From positions 124,001-188,000 of the forward strand of contig NZ_WMLB01000025.1 in the NCBI RefSeq assembly GCF_009709675.1: a stretch of DNA of 64,000 nucleotides. The letters are read 5' to 3'. The notes under the pieces were generated by a model. The model did no database searches. It had not been told where the DNA came from and saw only the letters and a list, made by a program, of their open reading frames with translations. Numbering within the stretch: the stretch's first letter is position 1; the number at the start of each line of letters is the position of its first letter. Positions 29,227 through 39,998 of the stretch are shown in pieces. This DNA comes from Agromyces bracchium. GTDB lineage: Bacteria > Actinomycetota > Actinomycetes > Actinomycetales > Microbacteriaceae. Position numbers and translations under genes: made by a program.

Positions 29227-30360
29227 ATGCAGGAACTCAAGGTGATCGGGGTCGAGAGCGGCGCCCTCATCGCGGCCTCCGACGACGGCGCGCGATTCCG
29301 GATCGAAGTCGACGAGGTGCTGCAGTCGCGCATCCGCCAGGCCGTCCCCGAGACACGCACCGGGCCGAAGCTCTCCCCGCGGGAGGTGCAGGCGCACATC
29401 CGGTCCGGTCTCTCGGCCGACGAGGTCGCCGAGCTCACGGGCGCCTCCGTCGAATTCATCCGGCGTTTCGAGGGTCCCGTGATCGCGGAGCGCGAACACA
29501 TGGTGACCTCGGCGCTCGCCGTCCCGACCCACGCCGAGGTCGCGGAGGGCGACGAGCCGACGTCGTTCGGCACGATGGTGCGCGAGCGGCTCGCCGGGCT
29601 CGGTGCGCACGGCGAACGCTGGGCCAGCTGGAAGGACGACGAGCGCGGATGGATGGTCAAGCTCGAGTTCACGGCCGACGGCATCGACCACGACGCCCGG
29701 TGGTCGTTCGAACCTCGGAAGCAGGCGCTGCATCCCCAGAACGCCGACGCGACGACGCTGTCGAAGCACGGCGAGGTCCGCGGGGGGATGATTCCGCGGC
29801 TGCGCGCGGTCTCCGCAACGGATGACGCCGCCCGCTTCGACAGCGGGGCGTTCACCTTCGACGTCGCCGACACGGCCGACGACGACACCGCTCCGCAGCC
29901 CGAACTCGCGGTCGCGCGGCCGGGTGCCGCACCGAACGGCTCTGCGTCGTCGACTGCCGCCGCGTCGAGCCCGGCGGTCGCGCGCGCGGCGATCAAGCGT
30001 GCGGACGAGCCGGCTCCGCCCACGGGCGAGACGGCCGACCTGCTCGAGGCACTGCGTCGCCGTCGCGGCGAGCGCGAGGTGGGGCCGGGTGCCGAGCGGG
30101 TCGCGACGACACCGTCCCCGGTGGCGCCGACTCATCCGGAGGAGCCCTCCGCCTCGACCCCCGCGCCCGACCGACCCACCGGGGCCGACGCCGCAGACGA
30201 GGCCGACGAGGCGCAGCAGCGAGCCGGGGCGGCCGCGAGGGCGCTGTGGGGCGGCGGCGGCAAGCCGAGCCAGCCCGCCCGGCAGAAGAAGGGGCGCGCG
30301 GCGATGCCGAGCTGGGACGAGATCGTCTTCGGCGCCCGCAGCGACGACGACCTGGCGTAG
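29227..30360 (+). CDS. sepH: Septation protein SepH
   Basis: 377 residues. The N-terminal SepH domain (formerly DUF3071, about 1-170) contains [23 protein letters not shown] and [20 protein letters not shown], a helix-turn-helix-like core. An alanine/proline-rich disordered tail of ~200 residues ends in [11 protein letters not shown]. In Streptomyces and mycobacteria SepH binds FtsZ and promotes its assembly. The ATG lies in GAAGGGCTTCTCGCCATG. The 193-nt gap before it (29034-29226) shows no other gene. Confidence 0.9.
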   Translation: MQELKVIGVESGALIAASDDGARFRIEVDEVLQSRIRQAVPETRTGPKLSPREVQAHIRSGLSADEVAELTGASVEFIRRFEGPVIAEREHMVTSALAVPTHAEVAEGDEPTSFGTMVRERLAGLGAHGERWASWKDDERGWMVKLEFTADGIDHDARWSFEPRKQALHPQNADATTLSKHGEVRGGMIPRLRAVSATDDAARFDSGAFTFDVADTADDDTAPQPELAVARPGAAPNGSASSTAAASSPAVARAAIKRADEPAPPTGETADLLEALRRRRGEREVGPGAERVATTPSPVAPTHPEEPSASTPAPDRPTGADAADEADEAQQRAGAAARALWGGGGKPSQPARQKKGRAAMPSWDEIVFGARSDDDLA

Positions 30361-30471
30361 TCGCACGAGACCGGCGCGACACCGGGCGCGGACACCGAGC
30401 GCGGTTCGCGACACCTTGCCGTGCCTGCGTGCGAGCCGCTCGCACCCGTTCCGCCATGCCCCGCAGGCTGG

Positions 30472-30493
30472 TAGCATTCGAACAGAGTTTCGA
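30472..30493 (+). promoter_or_regulatory. -10 element overlapped by an SOS-box-like sequence
   Basis: TAGCAT (30472-30477) is followed by TCGAAC-AGAG-TTTCGA (30478-30493), matching the actinobacterial LexA pattern TCGAAC-n4-GTTCGA at 11 of 12 defined positions. The outer arms ATTCGAA / TTCGAAT are perfect. Position over the transcription start region implies repression of the small gene that follows. Confidence 0.6.
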
Positions 30494-30508
30494 ATCTCGG
30501 AGGTCGGG

Positions 30509-30793
30509 ATGCCGCAGACGGTGGAACCGGTGGAAGTGTGGACCGGCGCCTCGGGCGCACCGGAGCGCCTCGTCTGGCGGGCCCGGCGCTATCGCGTCGA
30601 CGACATGCCGACGCCCCTCGTGGGTCCGGCCGACTGGTGGCTCCCCTTCGCGGGCGACCACGCCGGCCCGGGGCGCGCCCCGCTCGAGATCACCGGCTGG
30701 CGCTTCCAGGCCACGAGTTCCGACGGCGAGACCCACATGTTCGACGTGGGCCACGACGGCTCGCACTGGCACGTGCTGCGCGTGTTCGATTGA
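30509..30793 (+). CDS. Small protein resembling DUF6504
   Basis: 94 residues with CGGAGG upstream of the ATG. Sequence [66 protein letters not shown] resembles, from memory, small proteins found near imuB/dnaE2 mutasome genes (DUF6504). The preceding SOS-like box fits a DNA-damage role. No polymerase gene is adjacent. Family assignment is tentative. Confidence 0.6.
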   Translation: MPQTVEPVEVWTGASGAPERLVWRARRYRVDDMPTPLVGPADWWLPFAGDHAGPGRAPLEITGWRFQATSSDGETHMFDVGHDGSHWHVLRVFD

Positions 30794-30862
30794 ACCGGGT
30801 CGCGCCGACACGGCGAGAATCCCGGCCGGAGAGGCTGGCAGCCCGGGCCGGCGGAACGTCGA

Positions 30863-32140
<1,278 letters not shown>

Positions 32141-32230
32141 CGCTTCCTCCCTCGAACCGAGTCTGTTCCGAGCCTAGCCCGACGCGGGCCGCTCGGGGCC
32201 GATCCGCCGCGGTTTGGCGGAAACGACATG

Positions 32231-32265
32231 ACGAGGGGCGGATGCGTCGTGCACCCGCCCCTCGT
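32231..32265 (-). terminator. Hairpin between clpP2 and clpX
   Basis: A perfect 11-bp stem ACGAGGGGCGG / CCGCCCCTCGT around a 13-nt loop lies 14 nt after clpP2. It probably terminates or attenuates the clpP1P2 transcript before clpX. Confidence 0.65.
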
Positions 32266-32278
32266 GAGCAATCCCGAG

Positions 32279-32950
32279 CTATCGGCTGAGCGCCGGCAGC
32301 GTCTTCCGCGACGAGAGCACCTGGTCGATGAGCCCGTACTCGCGGGCCTCTTCGGCCGAAAGGATCTTGTCGCGGTCGATGTCGGAGTTGACCTGCTCCA
32401 TAGTGCGGTTCGAGTGACGCGACAGCGTCTCCTCGAGCCAGGTGCGCATGCGCAGGATCTCGGCCGCCTGGATCTCGATGTCGGACGCCTGGCCGTGGCC
32501 GGCCTCGCCCATCGCCGGCTGGTGGATCAGCACGCGCGCGTTCGGCAGTGCGAGGCGACGCCCCGGCGTGCCGGCGGCGGCGATCACGGCAGCGGCCGAG
32601 GCGGCCTGGCCGAGTACGACGGTCTGGATCTGCGGCCGGATGTACTGCATCGTGTCGTAGATCGCCGTCATGGCCGTGAAGGAGCCGCCGGGCGAGTTGA
32701 TGTACATCATGATGTCGCGGTCGGGGTCCATCGACTCGAGCACCAGCAGCTGCGCCATGATGTCGTCGGCCGACGCGTCGTCGACCTGCACGCCGAGGAA
32801 GATGATGCGGTCCTCGAACAGCTTCGCGTAGGGGTCCTGGCGCTTGTAGCCGTAGGCCGTGCGCTCCTCGAAGCTCGGCAGGATGTAGCGCGAGCCCGGG
32901 GCCTGCCGGCCACCCGAGAAGGCGGTGCCGCCGAAGGCGGGGATGTTCAT
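32279..32950 (-). CDS. clpP2: ATP-dependent Clp protease proteolytic subunit ClpP2
   Basis: 223 residues from the ATG at 32950. Serine protease with Ser118 (GQAASAAAV) and His143 (LIHQP); [13 protein letters not shown] is the oligomerisation/oxyanion region. The 30-residue N-terminal extension and GEAGHG loop are typical of actinobacterial ClpP2, which forms a mixed tetradecamer with ClpP1. Spaced 19 nt after clpP1. Confidence 0.95.
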   Translation of the reverse strand: MNIPAFGGTAFSGGRQAPGSRYILPSFEERTAYGYKRQDPYAKLFEDRIIFLGVQVDDASADDIMAQLLVLESMDPDRDIMMYINSPGGSFTAMTAIYDTMQYIRPQIQTVVLGQAASAAAVIAAAGTPGRRLALPNARVLIHQPAMGEAGHGQASDIEIQAAEILRMRTWLEETLSRHSNRTMEQVNSDIDRDKILSAEEAREYGLIDQVLSSRKTLPALSR

Positions 32951-32969
32951 GCTCACTGTCTCTCTCTTC

Positions 32970-33560
32970 CTACGCAGCCTGGTCGGTCCCGCCGCCGCCC
33001 GAGACGTCGAGCGCCGACTCGCGGATGTGGTCGACGAAGCCGTACTCGAGCGCCTCCTGCGCACTGAACCAGCGGTCGCGGTCGCCGTCGCGGTTGATCT
33101 GCTCGACGGTCTTGCCGGTCTGCGCCGCCGTGATCTCGGCGAGCCGCTTCTTCATGTCGAGGATGAGCTGCGCCTGCGTCTGGATGTCGCTCGCGGTGCC
33201 GCCGAAGCCGCCGTGCGGCTGGTGCAGCAGCACGCGCGCGTTCGGGGTGATGTAGCGCTTGCCCTTCGTTCCGGCCGTGAGGAGCAGCTGCCCCATCGAG
33301 GCCGCCATGCCGATGCCGACCGTGACGATGTCGTTCGGGACGAACTGCATGGTGTCGTAGATCGCCATGCCCGCCGTGATCGAGCCGCCGGGCGAGTTGA
33401 TGTAGAGGTAGATGTCCTTCTTCGGGTCCTCGGCGGCGAGGAGCAGCAGCTTCGCGGCGATCTCGTTCGCGTTGTCGTCGCGCACCTCGGAGCCGAGCCA
33501 GATGATGCGGTCCTTCAGCAGTCGATCGAACACACTGGGCTGCAGTGTCGGTTCGGCCAT
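32970..33560 (-). CDS. clpP1: ATP-dependent Clp protease proteolytic subunit ClpP1
   Basis: 196 residues from MAEPTLQPS, with GGAGCG upstream. Ser88 (GMAASMGQ) and His113 ([11 protein letters not shown]) complete the catalytic set with a downstream Asp. First gene of the clpP1-clpP2 unit. A TAGATT -10 and a ClgR-like site lie upstream, implying stress-responsive induction. Confidence 0.95.
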   Translation of the reverse strand: MAEPTLQPSVFDRLLKDRIIWLGSEVRDDNANEIAAKLLLLAAEDPKKDIYLYINSPGGSITAGMAIYDTMQFVPNDIVTVGIGMAASMGQLLLTAGTKGKRYITPNARVLLHQPHGGFGGTASDIQTQAQLILDMKKRLAEITAAQTGKTVEQINRDGDRDRWFSAQEALEYGFVDHIRESALDVSGGGGTDQAA

Positions 33561-33595
33561 GGATTTCGCTCCGTTCCGTTGCTTCGTTGATCTCG

Positions 33596-33642
33596 AATCT
33601 ATCCGGTGCAACACGCGCGAACCGGGCTGTTCGCCGTCGGCG
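33596..33642 (-). promoter_or_regulatory. clpP1 promoter with ClgR-like activator site
   Basis: On the minus strand TAGATT (33601-33596) is a good -10, 36 nt before the clpP1 ATG. Just upstream of the expected -35 (33619-33624) lies GTTCGC-CGTCG-GCG (plus strand 33629-33642), an exact fit to the GTTCGC-n5-GCG pattern reported for actinobacterial ClgR. The position suits an activator. Confidence 0.6.
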
Positions 33643-33666
33643 GATGCCGCGCCGCGGCGAGGTGCG

Positions 33667-34173
33667 TCAGGTGCCGGTCCGCGGCGCGTCGCCCGGCGGC
33701 GGCACGAGTTCGCGCGCGTAGGCGTCGACCGCGCGACGGTACTGCGTCAGGTGCGGCGCGAGTGCGACGAGGGCGACGGATGCCGCGGCATCCGCTTCGC
33801 CGATCGATGCGAGCGCCAGGGCGCGGAAGGCGGCCACCGCGTCGACGAGGTCGCCCGCGTCGCCGGCGACCTCGTCGAGCAGGGCGAGGGACTCGCCCGG
33901 GCGGCCGAGGTTGCGGATCGTCGAGGCGAGCTGGATGTGCGCCTCGACACGGGCGCGGCCCGACAGCCCGAGTTCGAGCGAGCGCCGGTAGCGCGATTCG
34001 GCCTCCTCCTCGAGGCCAGCCGAGTCGCGGGCGCCCGCGGCCTCGAACGGTCCCCGCGGGTCGTGATCGGGGAGCTCGGCGACGAGTGCGTCGATCCGCA
34101 CGATCACCTCGTGCTCCCCCAGCTCGGATGCCGCGTCCCAGATCTCGTCGACGCGGCGCTGCCAGTCGTCCAA
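33667..34173 (-). CDS. TPR_5-like tetratricopeptide protein
   Basis: 168 residues from a TTG with GAGGAGGGACG immediately upstream. Helical repeats ([48 protein letters not shown]) fit the small bacterial TPR_5 family, function unknown. It follows trigger factor on the same strand after a strong hairpin and precedes clpP1, so it sits inside a proteostasis neighbourhood. Confidence 0.75.
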   Translation of the reverse strand: MDDWQRRVDEIWDAASELGEHEVIVRIDALVAELPDHDPRGPFEAAGARDSAGLEEEAESRYRRSLELGLSGRARVEAHIQLASTIRNLGRPGESLALLDEVAGDAGDLVDAVAAFRALALASIGEADAAASVALVALAPHLTQYRRAVDAYARELVPPPGDAPRTGT

Positions 34174-34222
34174 CGTCCCTCCTCGTGCCCTCGCTCGCCC
34201 CGACCCGCGCGGGAGACGACGA

Positions 34223-34250
34223 CGGGGTCGGGCATGGCTGCCCGACCCCG
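34223..34250 (-). terminator. Hairpin terminator of tig
   Basis: A perfect 12-bp stem CGGGGTCGGGCA / TGCCCGACCCCG with tetraloop TGGC lies 17 nt after the tig stop. Confidence 0.75.
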
Positions 34251-34267
34251 CTCCTCTCGGCCGTCGA

Positions 34268-35647
34268 CTACTCCGCGTCGGCCTTCTTGGTGGTGCGCTT
34301 GCGCGCCGGCTTCTTCTCCTCGGCGGGCGCCTCCTCGGCGGGCGCCTCCTCGGCGGGCTCGTCATCGCCCGCGACCGCGGTGAACTCGGACAGGTCGACC
34401 GCGTTGCCCGAGGCATCCGCCACCTTCGCCTTGCCGAGCGCGATCGCGAGCGCCTTGTTGCGCGCGACCTCGCCGACCATGGCGGGGATCTGGCCGTTCT
34501 GGCTCAGGATCTGCACGAACTCGTTCGGGTCCATGCCGTACTGCGCGGCGCCCTGGACGAGGTACTGCGTGAGCTCCTCCTGGCTGACCTGGACCTTCTC
34601 GGCCTCGGCGATCGCGTCGAGGACGATCTGGGTCTTGAAGGCCTTGGTGCTGGCCTCGGTGACCTCGGCGCGGTGCTCGTCGTCCTCCAGGCGACCCTCG
34701 GACTCGAGGTGGCGGTGCACCTCGTCCTCGATGACGCTGTCGGCGACCGGGACCTCGACGAGCTCGAGGAGCTTGTCGACGAGGAGGTCGCGGGCCTGGG
34801 TGCCCTGGCCGAACGACTTGTTCTTCGCGACCTGGTCCTTGAGGCTGGCGGTCAGCTCGTCGAGCGTGTCGAACTCACTCGCGATCTGCGCGAAGTCGTC
34901 GTCGGCCTCGGGGAGCTCGCGCTCCTTCACCGCGGTGACGGTGACGGTGATCTCGGCGGTCTCGCCCTCGTGGTCGCCGCCGAGCAGCTTCGACGAGAAG
35001 GTGGTGGTCTCGCCCGCGGTCAGCGAGTCGAGCGCGTCGTCGATGCCCTCGAGCAGTTCGCCCGAGCCGAGTTCGTAGGACACGCCGCTGGCCGTGTCGA
35101 CCTCGGCCTCGTCGATCTTCGCGACGAGGTCGAGCGTGACGAAGTCGCCCGTCTTGGCCGGCCGGTCGACGGTGATCAGGGTGCCGAAGCGGCTGCGGAG
35201 GCGCTCGAGCTCCTCGGCGACCTCGTCGTCGGCGACCTCGACCGAGTCGACGGTCAGCTCGAGGCCCGCGTACTCGGGCAGCTCGATCTCGGGGCGGACG
35301 TCGACCTCGATCGACAGGAGCAGGTCGCCCGAGAAGTCCTTCTCGTTCGGCCACTCGACGATGTCGGCCGAGGGGCGGCCGAGCGGACGCAGCTCGTGCT
35401 CGGTGACGGCGGCGCGGTAGAAGCTGTCGAGACCCTCGTTGACCGCGTGCTCGAGGACGGCGGCCTTGCCGACGCGCTGGTCGATGACGGGCGCGGGGAC
35501 CTTGCCCTTCCGGAAGCCGGGAACGTTGATCTGCTCGGCGATGTGCTCGTAGGCGTGGGCGATGCTGGGCTTCAGCTCCTCGGGCGTCACCGAGATGGTG
35601 AGCTTGGCGCGCGTCGGGCTCAGCTTCTCAACCGAAGTGGTCGGCAT
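34268..35647 (-). CDS. tig: Trigger factor
   Basis: 459 residues. The ribosome-binding signature GFRKGKVP is near residue 44. The FKBP-type peptidyl-prolyl isomerase domain (about 150-240) starts at [15 protein letters not shown], and a C-terminal chaperone domain follows. It binds nascent chains at the ribosome exit. The tail is unusual: PAEEA repeats then a basic [11 protein letters not shown] segment. AGGAGAAA precedes the ATG. tRNA-Pro lies 52 nt upstream on the same strand. Confidence 0.95.
   Translation of the reverse strand: MPTTSVEKLSPTRAKLTISVTPEELKPSIAHAYEHIAEQINVPGFRKGKVPAPVIDQRVGKAAVLEHAVNEGLDSFYRAAVTEHELRPLGRPSADIVEWPNEKDFSGDLLLSIEVDVRPEIELPEYAGLELTVDSVEVADDEVAEELERLRSRFGTLITVDRPAKTGDFVTLDLVAKIDEAEVDTASGVSYELGSGELLEGIDDALDSLTAGETTTFSSKLLGGDHEGETAEITVTVTAVKERELPEADDDFAQIASEFDTLDELTASLKDQVAKNKSFGQGTQARDLLVDKLLELVEVPVADSVIEDEVHRHLESEGRLEDDEHRAEVTEASTKAFKTQIVLDAIAEAEKVQVSQEELTQYLVQGAAQYGMDPNEFVQILSQNGQIPAMVGEVARNKALAIALGKAKVADASGNAVDLSEFTAVAGDDEPAEEAPAEEAPAEEKKPARKRTTKKADAE
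34316..34360. repeat. 3 x 15-bp tandem repeat in the tig C-terminal coding region
   Basis: Two perfect copies of CTCCTCGGCGGGCGC and a third with one change (…GCTC). In frame they encode the acidic APAEE repeats of the trigger factor tail, so copy-number change would alter tail length without frameshift. Confidence 0.85.
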
Positions 35648-35699
35648 GGGGAAGTTTCTCCTGTTTGGTGGAAGTACGTGGTCGAGCCGATGCGACTCG

Positions 35700-35774
35700 T
35701 CGGGGCGACAGGATTCGAACCTGCGACCTCCCGCTCCCAAAGCGGGCGCTCTAGCCAAGCTGAGCTACGCCCCG
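35700..35774 (-). tRNA. tRNA-Pro (anticodon TGG)
   Basis: Acceptor CGGGGCG/CGCCCCG, anticodon loop TTTGGGA flanked by CCCGC/GCGGG, T-loop GGTTCGAATCC and discriminator A. CCA is not encoded. TAGACT at 35854-35849 is a possible upstream -10. Confidence 0.94.
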
Positions 35775-35972
35775 AGTCGCCGGCTTGACTCGCCGGTCCT
35801 GCGCGTCGGCACGCCGAAGCACGACGAAGCGCGGATTGGACCCGGGAAAGTCTACTGCACGAGCCGTGGTGCACCCGAAGCGTCGGTCCGACCCGCCCGA
35901 GAGACCTGTGGAGAACACGCTCAGTGCCCTCCCCTATGGTGCCCGGTTCCCTCGCGGTGCCAGAGTGTGCCC

Positions 35973-38900
35973 ATGACCGACCCGTCGCGCCCCGCCGCGC
36001 CCGACCTGCGTCGATGGCCGGGCGATCCCGGCCAGCTCACCGACACGACGCTCTGCCCCGCCTGCTTCTCGCGCCTCCTCGGCGCCACCTGCTCCGTCTG
36101 CGGGCTCCGGCTCGACGTCGCGGCGGCGGCCGACCTGCTCGCCGCCGGCGTGCGCGTCCGCGACGCGGAGTCCGATCGGCAGTCGCTCATCACGCGGATG
36201 CGGGCGGAGCAGGCGGTGCCGACCGCGGCGACCCTGGCGACGGGCGCCGTGTCCTCGATCGAGGTGCCGATCGCGCCGCCTCCGGTGACCGCGCCGTCGC
36301 AGGTGAGCGTGGCCCCGGCGGCATCGGCCGGACCGTCCGTGGCCGGGGTCCCTCCGACGGGGGTGCCGACACCCCCGCCGCTGCCGCCTGCGAGCCCGCT
36401 TCCCGACGGCTCTGACCTCGCTCCGGAACCGATCGCGACGGCTCCGGCGGCTCCTCACCGCTCCGGGGTCCAGCTGCTGCTGCTCACGCTCGGCGTGGTG
36501 CTGCTCTCGGTCGCCGCGATGGTCTTCCTCTTCTTCGCGTTCGTCGTCGCAAACCTCGAGATGCGCTCGCTCATCACCGCGGTGGTGAGCGTGATCGTCC
36601 TGGTCCTCGCGTGGTTCCTCCGTGCGCGACGGCTCCCGGGTACCGCCGAGGGCGTGTCGGCAGTGGGCGTGGTCCTGCTCGTCCTCGATGCCTGGATCAT
36701 CCAGGCGAACGGCCTCTTCGGGGCCGACCGCGTCGATGCCGCGGCCTACTGGGGCGTGGCGCTGCTCGTCGTCGCGGCGGTCCTCGCCGGCGCCGGGGTG
36801 CTCAGTCGCCTGCGTCTGCCGAGGCTCGCCGCGTCGGCGCTCGCTCCGGCCGGCGTGTTCATCGGCGCCTTCGCCGTCGCACCCGACGACGAGGTCCTCA
36901 CGGGACTGTGGCTCGGCGGGATGGCGCTCGCCCTGGTCGGCGCGGCATCCCGGTTCATCCGACCCGAGGCCGAGCAGACCATCGTGCGCACCTTCGGCTT
37001 CGCCGGCGGTGGGATCGCCCTCGCGGCCGCCGCGTGGGCGCTCCCCTCGGTCCAGTTCGGGACGATGTGGGCGTTCCTCGCGGTCGCCGGCGTCTGGGTC
37101 GTCGTCCTCGCTTCGCTGCCGGCGTCCGAGGCCGGCCCCAGCGGATGGCGCGTGCTCTCCTCCGTCGCCATCGGCCTGAGCGTGCCGCTCGCGTTCGTCC
37201 TCGGCGTCGCCCTCGACCGGGAGCCCGCGACATCCGTCTGGCTCGCGCCACTGCTCGTGGCGATCGTCGCCTGCGCCCTCGCGGCAGCGACGAGGATCCG
37301 CGCGGTGCGTCGCGACGCATTCCCCGCACTTTTCACCGCTTCCGCGGTCGGGGTCGTCGCGACGCTCCCCGCGATCATCGTCGCGTTGAGCGGACTCGGT
37401 CGACTGAGCGCCGAGGTCGTCGGGGTGTGGGAGCTGGGCGCCACCGCGCCGCGGGACCTGCCCGGCGAGGCCTGGGGTGCGGTGCTCGCGCTCGGGATCG
37501 CGACCCTCGCGCTGGTGGTCGTCCTCGCGCTGACGGAGCGCCTGTTCCGCTTCGGGGCGTGGGCGATCGCATCCGGGCTCGCGACCGCACTCGCCGCTGC
37601 GGTGGTCTTGCCGACCATCGCCCTGACGACGCTCGGCCTCCTGGTGGTCGCCGCGGTCGCCCTCGCGGCGGCTGCGACCCCCGCGGTGCGGCGCCGGCCG
37701 GGCGCGATCGTCGTGCTCGCCGCCGGTGGCATCCCGGCGGCCGCGTCGGCGTGGCTGGTCGGTCACGCCTCGACCGGCGTCTGGTGGTGGGCCGTGGCAT
37801 CCGTTCTCGTGCTCTCGATCGCGGGGCGCGTGCTCGCCGACCGCATCGCACGAGCGGCCGCATCGGCGAGCCGGGTCCTGCACGTGATCGCCGCATCGCT
37901 CGTGGCGTTGATCGCCACCGTGGCGTTGCCGAGTTGGGCGGAGGCATCCGGCCTGGTGATCCCGCCGCCGTGGAACGCACCGGCGTTCCTGGTCGCCGTC
38001 GTCGCGACGCTCGCGCTCGGGGGCCTCGCCGCCGCGCGCCGGCTCTCGGACGACGATCGCCTGACCGCCGGCGCCGCGTTGTTCGCCGGCGCAATGCTCG
38101 GCACGAGCTGGCTCGCCGTGACGTTCTTCACCCCGTGGGGCTGGGCGCCCGCCAGCGCACTCGTCGTCGTCGGCCTCGTCTGGGTGCGCTCGGCGCTGCG
38201 CCCCATGAGCGCGCTGTTCGCCGCCGGCGTCCCCCTCGCCATGGTGTTCGCCGGCGCCGGCATCAGCGTGGAGCTCGAGAGCGGGAACGTCGCCATCGGG
38301 CTCGCCGCCGCCGTCATCGCGGCGGCCGGCGTCGCGCTCGTCACGCTGCCCGGGGTCGCCTTGGTCAGGTGGATCTGGGCCGCCTCCACAGGTGCACTCG
38401 GGCTGATCGCGGCCCTCGTCGGCGTGTCGGGCGCCGTCCCATCCGAGGGGACCTGGCTCGTCCTCCTCCTGCTGACCCCGGTGCCGGTGCTCATCGCCAC
38501 GCTGTTCGGCGATCCGATCGCGGGCCGTTCGTCCGCGGTGCACGCGTCGTGGGGATCGCTCGTGCTCGGCGTCGGGACCGTCTGGGCGTGGATGGGCGAT
38601 CGCGGCATGGAGGACGTCGAGTCGTACACGCTCCCGCTCGCTGCAGGCCTGCTGGTGTCCGCGGGACTGCTCATCTGGCGGCGTTCCGTCCCCGACTCGA
38701 CCGCCGCGGGGCGGACCGCGCTCCTCGCCGCAGCGGCAGCCGTCGCCGTGCTGCCGAGCGTCGCCCTGGCGGGCGAGTCCGAGCTGCGAACGCTCGTGCT
38801 CGTCGCGACGGGCGCCGTGCTCGTGATCGCCGGGAGCTTCACCCCCGACCTCGAGCGCGGCGTCCCCATCCGCATCCTCGTCGTCGGCACCGGATGGGTT

Positions 38901-39725
38901 GCCGCGACGGGCGCGGCGCTCGTCCGAGGGTCCGCGATCGCCACCGGCCGCCCCGGCGACCTGCCGGTCGAGTTCTGGCCGGTGATCGCCCTGGTCATCG
39001 GACTCGTGGCGAGCCTGCTGTGGGTCCGGGACCGGACCCAGCCGACCGTCGTCGCCGAGGCGACGCTCGCGGCGTCCCTCGCGGCGGCGGCGGCGCCGAC
39101 CACGCTGGCCATTGCCGGCGGCGTCGATGCCGATGCGCGAGCCTTGGTGCTTCTCGTCATCATCGGGGCCGCGCACGTCCTCAGCACGGCCGTCCGAGCG
39201 CGTCCGTTCGCCGGACCTGTCCTCGGGTGGACCAGCCTGGCCGTGGCCGTCATGGCCGGCGGACTCGCGATCGGATCCGGCGCGGTCGATCCGTTCGACC
39301 TGGTGACCGTGCCGATCGGCGCGACCCTCGTCACCGCCGGGGCCATCCGACTCCGTCGTTCGCCCGACCACGGCAGCTGGTCGACCCTCGGCCCGGGGCT
39401 TGCGGTGCTGCTCGTCCCCGCGCTCATCGCCGACTGGACCGATCCCGTGCTCTGGCGCCTCGTCGCGCTCGGGGTGGCCGCGGTCGTGGTCGTCGTCGCC
39501 GGCGCGGTGCTCCGGCTCCAGGCGCCGTTGCTCCTGGGCGGCGGCGTGCTCCTCGTCCACGCCGTGGCGCAGCTCTGGCCCTGGATCACGCGCCTGTACG
39601 AGGCGGTCTGGTGGTGGCTGTGGCTCGGGATCGCCGGCGCACTGCTGATCGCGATCGCCGCCACGTACGAGCGGCAGATGCGCCTGGCCCGAGGCGTGCT
39701 GCGGAGCATCGCCGCACTGCGCTGA
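35973..39725 (+). CDS. Very large multi-pass membrane protein with N-terminal zinc ribbon
   Basis: 1250 residues. A two-CxxC zinc ribbon (Cys28, 31, 40, 43: CPAC, CSVC) is followed by a basic/helical segment and a proline/alanine-rich linker (about 85-165). More than 1000 residues then consist almost wholly of hydrophobic helices separated by short loops, probably 30 or more. I see no transporter, protease or glycosyltransferase motif. Similar proteins occur in actinobacteria as uncharacterised membrane proteins. TATGGT at 35935-35940 is a possible -10. No clear Shine-Dalgarno precedes the ATG. Confidence 0.8.
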   Translation: MTDPSRPAAPDLRRWPGDPGQLTDTTLCPACFSRLLGATCSVCGLRLDVAAAADLLAAGVRVRDAESDRQSLITRMRAEQAVPTAATLATGAVSSIEVPIAPPPVTAPSQVSVAPAASAGPSVAGVPPTGVPTPPPLPPASPLPDGSDLAPEPIATAPAAPHRSGVQLLLLTLGVVLLSVAAMVFLFFAFVVANLEMRSLITAVVSVIVLVLAWFLRARRLPGTAEGVSAVGVVLLVLDAWIIQANGLFGADRVDAAAYWGVALLVVAAVLAGAGVLSRLRLPRLAASALAPAGVFIGAFAVAPDDEVLTGLWLGGMALALVGAASRFIRPEAEQTIVRTFGFAGGGIALAAAAWALPSVQFGTMWAFLAVAGVWVVVLASLPASEAGPSGWRVLSSVAIGLSVPLAFVLGVALDREPATSVWLAPLLVAIVACALAAATRIRAVRRDAFPALFTASAVGVVATLPAIIVALSGLGRLSAEVVGVWELGATAPRDLPGEAWGAVLALGIATLALVVVLALTERLFRFGAWAIASGLATALAAAVVLPTIALTTLGLLVVAAVALAAAATPAVRRRPGAIVVLAAGGIPAAASAWLVGHASTGVWWWAVASVLVLSIAGRVLADRIARAAASASRVLHVIAASLVALIATVALPSWAEASGLVIPPPWNAPAFLVAVVATLALGGLAAARRLSDDDRLTAGAALFAGAMLGTSWLAVTFFTPWGWAPASALVVVGLVWVRSALRPMSALFAAGVPLAMVFAGAGISVELESGNVAIGLAAAVIAAAGVALVTLPGVALVRWIWAASTGALGLIAALVGVSGAVPSEGTWLVLLLLTPVPVLIATLFGDPIAGRSSAVHASWGSLVLGVGTVWAWMGDRGMEDVESYTLPLAAGLLVSAGLLIWRRSVPDSTAAGRTALLAAAAAVAVLPSVALAGESELRTLVLVATGAVLVIAGSFTPDLERGVPIRILVVGTGWVAATGAALVRGSAIATGRPGDLPVEFWPVIALVIGLVASLLWVRDRTQPTVVAEATLAASLAAAAAPTTLAIAGGVDADARALVLLVIIGAAHVLSTAVRARPFAGPVLGWTSLAVAVMAGGLAIGSGAVDPFDLVTVPIGATLVTAGAIRLRRSPDHGSWSTLGPGLAVLLVPALIADWTDPVLWRLVALGVAAVVVVVAGAVLRLQAPLLLGGGVLLVHAVAQLWPWITRLYEAVWWWLWLGIAGALLIAIAATYERQMRLARGVLRSIAALR

Positions 39726-39830
39726 TCGGCGGACGGTTCCGGGGCTCCGGCGGACGCAGCCGAGGACCCTCGTGCACGACCTCGGGCCTGCCGACGTGTA
39801 CGATGATCGGGTGCCCGCGTGCGGGCGCTC

Positions 39831-39901
39831 GGGGATGTAGCTCAATGGTAGAGCCTCAGTCTTCCAAACTGATGGTGCGGGTTCGATTCCCGTCATCCCC
39901 T
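39831..39901 (+). tRNA. tRNA-Gly (anticodon TCC)
   Basis: Acceptor GGGGATG/CATCCCC, anticodon loop CTTCCAA in stem TCAGT/ACTGA, T-loop GGTTCGATTCC and discriminator U. CCA is not encoded. TACGAT at 39799-39804 is a possible -10. Confidence 0.94.
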
Positions 39902-39923
39902 CCGAGTCAAGCCCCTGCGAGTC

Positions 39924-39939
39924 CGCGGGGAATCCCGCG
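39924..39939 (+). terminator. Short hairpin after tRNA-Gly
   Basis: CGCGGG-gaat-CCCGCG, 22 nt after the tRNA end. Short but fully GC; a plausible tRNA terminator upstream of the dps-like gene. Confidence 0.4.
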
Positions 39940-39998
39940 ACACCGGCGCGTGTTGGCCCTACCGTGGCATCCGTATGGAACCAGTGGAAGGGGACCAC

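Noticed and set aside
34316..34360. CRISPR-like repeats
   Set aside because: The 15-bp units are contiguous, without spacers, and encode the trigger factor tail.
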